Assembly (NCBI GenBank): GCA_035450685.1 | Contig: DAOTNF010000001.1 | Coordinates: 186,001 to 250,000 of the forward strand | DNA: 64,000 nt | Reading direction: 5' to 3' | Source of the DNA: Syntrophosphaera sp035450685 | GTDB lineage: Bacteria > Cloacimonadota > Cloacimonadia > Cloacimonadales > Cloacimonadaceae | Shown: piece after piece, positions 62,773 through 64,000 of the stretch | Layout of the letters: every line of letters starts with the position of its first letter | Position numbering within the stretch: position 1 is the first letter of the stretch | The notes under the pieces: model-generated | Seen by the model: only the letters and a program-made list of their open reading frames with translations | Told to the model about the DNA's origin: nothing | Databases searched by the model: none | Position numbers and translations under genes: made by a program

Positions 62773-62806
62773 CAGCGATCAATCAGCGATCAATGAGCGA
62801 TGAGCG
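62773..62806 (+). repeat. 11-bp tandem repeat
   Basis: CAGCGATCAAT occurs twice in tandem (62773-62783, 62784-62794), followed by a partial, degenerate third unit GAGCGATGAGCG. Confidence 0.55.
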
Positions 62807-62893
62807 TATGAGGGGCGTGGGTGATACTGTTTAGCCTGGATTATTACAACAGGGGTTCCCATTCCACCATTTCACTTTTCCACGGTCACTTCC

Positions 62894-62943
62894 AAAAGAC
62901 TGGATCCCGGGTCAAGCCCGGGATGACACGGTATATAGCCTGG
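62894..62943 (+). repeat. REP-like element, copy 2
   Basis: AAAAGACTGGATCCCGGG, then TCAAGCCCGGGATGACAC and GGTATATAGCCTGGT. The GGATCCCGGG/CCCGGGAT arms form a stem. Confidence 0.75.
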
Positions 62944-63033
62944 TTAAGCGTTATTTCAGGGTTGGGTGGTTATTCCAAACGGCGTTATAGGTAAGCGCCG
63001 ACACACAGTGGATTCCATCCTTTTACCTTTCAT

Positions 63034-63075
63034 TGATCCTGCAGATCCTGTTGATCCTGTCATCCGCGTTCTATT
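63034..63075 (-). repeat. GATCCTG/GCGGAT repeat copy
   Basis: Three GATCCTG units (63035, 63044, 63053) lead into TCATCCGCGTTCTATTTCC. The right part matches 55793-55830. Confidence 0.5.
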
Positions 63076-63151
63076 TCCTTTCCACGATTTTATCATAGCA
63101 CCTATATATATGGAGGGTGGCTCTCATTTGCATCACCCTCTCCGGCGTGGG

Positions 63152-63198
63152 TCATCCTGGGGTCAACCTTATAATTTATAAGGATGACCTAAGGATGA
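63152..63198. repeat. dispersed palindromic repeat, copy 3
   Basis: 22-bp arms, 63152-63173 and 63177-63198, with 3 mismatches, around ATT. The right arm is intact (ends GACCTAAGGATGA); the left arm has CCTGGGGTCAACC in place of CCTTAGGTCATCC. Confidence 0.8.
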
Positions 63199-63318
63199 TG
63201 GCACAAAAGCGAGTAGTAGCAAAGGAGTGAGCTATGAAGGATATTGCAGAATGTACCGGTTTATTTATGCGGCTGTTAAGGAATTGATGCCGGTTTTCCA
63301 GACTGGCTGGTTGTGTCC

Positions 63319-63375
63319 AAAAGACTGGATCACGGGTCAATCAAGCTTGCCCGTGATGACACAGTATAGCCTGGT
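63319..63375 (+). repeat. REP-like element, copy 3
   Basis: AAAAGACTGGATCACGGG, then TCAATCAAGCTTGCCCGTGA and TGACACAGTATAGCCTGGT. The arms ATCACGGGTCAA and TTGCCCGTGAT carry a paired change (CACGGG with CCCGTG) relative to copy 2, so the stem is preserved. It ends 12 nt from the stop codon of the ThyX-like gene. Confidence 0.75.
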
Positions 63376-63386
63376 GTTCTTTGTGG

Positions 63387-64000
63387 TTAGTCCTTCTTGC
63401 TCTCTACAAACTCGCTTTTTCCGCAGAGGTAGCTGGCGCTGAGGGGTGCCGCTTTTTGGATATGGCGGGTCATCAGTTTGGAAAGCTTGCGAATCTCCCA
63501 TTGGGCATGTTCGTCGCTGCGGAGGCGGGTGAAGTGGTAAAGTTCGCGCAAGTTCATCCTGACCAGCACTTTCACCTTGTCGGCATTGGTGCGGACGTAG
63601 GCTGCCAGAGCCAGATTGATGTTGGCAAGCTGCGTTATCAAATCAAAACTCATATCCTGCAATCTGCTCCAGTGTTTCCTGCGCCTGATAGAGATGATTG
63701 GCCCGGGCAGGAGATAGCTTTCATCATAAGGGAAAGCCTGTTTGACAAAGGTGCCGATGCGGTGGCGTTTGAACTGCGCCCAGCAGCTTTCGGACATTTT
63801 TAGCTCGAAGGTGAATTCCGCCAGTTCAAAAGCGCGGGGCAGCTTGCTCCAGGGCTTGATTCCGGCAAAAATCCGGCGGTAAAGCTCCGCCTTGGCCTCA
63901 GCATCCAGGGAACGGACATACTCCAGACAGGTGGTATAATCGCCCTGGCTCCGCTCATAGAGCAGGGCGGCCAGGATGCGATTGTCCGGATCGGAGGGAA
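63387..64000 (-). CDS. ThyX-like (FAD-dependent thymidylate synthase family) protein, C-terminal part
   Basis: The frame is open to the window edge, so the N-terminus is missing; the ATG at 63797 is internal. About 204 codons are visible. CWAQFKRHRIGTFVKQAF contains the ThyX-type RHR, and NLRELYHFTRLRSDEHAQWEIRKLS matches the C-terminal substrate/FAD region. In classical ThyX RHR is followed by seven residues and a Ser; here the matching residue is Ala, so this is a divergent copy, perhaps the second half of a tandem-domain ThyX as in chlamydiae. Activity is uncertain. Confidence 0.75.
   Translation of the reverse strand, partial: PSDPDNRILAALLYERSQGDYTTCLEYVRSLDAEAKAELYRRIFAGIKPWSKLPRAFELAEFTFELKMSESCWAQFKRHRIGTFVKQAFPYDESYLLPGPIISIRRRKHWSRLQDMSFDLITQLANINLALAAYVRTNADKVKVLVRMNLRELYHFTRLRSDEHAQWEIRKLSKLMTRHIQKAAPLSASYLCGKSEFVESKKD

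Larger units (their letters stand above)
62172..63386. other. 1.2-kb non-coding, repeat-rich region
   Basis: No credible gene on either strand; open frames are short and featureless. It contains an intrinsic terminator, three REP-like elements, two GCGGAT/GATCCTG repeats, an 11-bp tandem repeat and palindrome copy 3. Confidence 0.7.

Noticed and set aside
62773..62806. CRISPR-like array
   Set aside because: The 11-bp units are directly adjacent, without spacers, and there are no cas genes; it is a simple tandem repeat.

Overview
The window looks like a chromosomal segment of an anaerobic bacterium of the FCB superphylum, most likely a Candidatus Cloacimonadota (Cloacimonetes) relative. This is an inference from three things: secreted proteins ending in the PNPFNP...WDG...SG(I/V)Y type C-terminal sorting/FlgD-like domain (three in the window), an initiating sugar transferase of the Bacteroidetes-like long form, and Glu-tRNA(Gln) amidotransferase of the archaeal GatD/GatE type, which few bacteria carry. 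No ribosomal RNA or other phylogenetic marker is present, so the assignment is provisional.

Region 1 (1-9.5 kb) is housekeeping: the tail of a beta-propeller secreted protein, a minus-strand asd plus M20 deacetylase pair (probably lysine/diaminopimelate synthesis), a tRNA-Arg(CCT) packed 15 nt in front of an RNase II/R-family gene, a small membrane protein, and gatE-gatD. Region 2 (9.6-57.4 kb) is one very large plus-strand surface-polysaccharide locus of about 40 genes: nucleotide-sugar synthesis (NTP transferases, rfbA, gmd, fcl, GalE-like epimerase, DegT-type aminotransferases, an antibiotic-type NDP-hexose 2,3-dehydratase with a Gfo/Idh/MocA partner), three Wzx-type flippases, a Wzy-type polymerase, glycosyltransferases, acetyltransferases, and a WbaP-like initiating transferase at the 3' end. 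Embedded in it are enzymes not expected in an ordinary capsule locus: a MaoC hydratase plus CitE-like lyase, four CapK/PaaK-like adenylate-forming proteins, a PP-loop-like protein with a Cys cluster, an opine/alanine-dehydrogenase-like protein, a LUD protein and an ATP-grasp ligase. Many genes overlap by 4 nt, so translation is probably coupled.

Region 3 (57.4-64 kb) has two secreted proteins with sorting domains, the larger with a lamin-tail domain inserted inside a fibronectin type III fold, a strong terminator, about 1.2 kb of non-coding DNA rich in small dispersed repeats, and the C-terminal part of a minus-strand ThyX-like protein running off the window.

At least four families of small intergenic repeats are visible: a near-perfect 41-49 bp palindrome (3 copies spread over 58 kb), a 50-60 bp REP-like element (3 copies clustered at 62.3-63.4 kb), a GAACGCGGAT/GATCCTG family that also brackets a decayed GxxExxY gene, and a 30-bp TTCGTG element (2 copies). 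The composition of the polysaccharide locus alternates between AT-rich and GC-richer blocks, suggesting assembly from modules of different origin.
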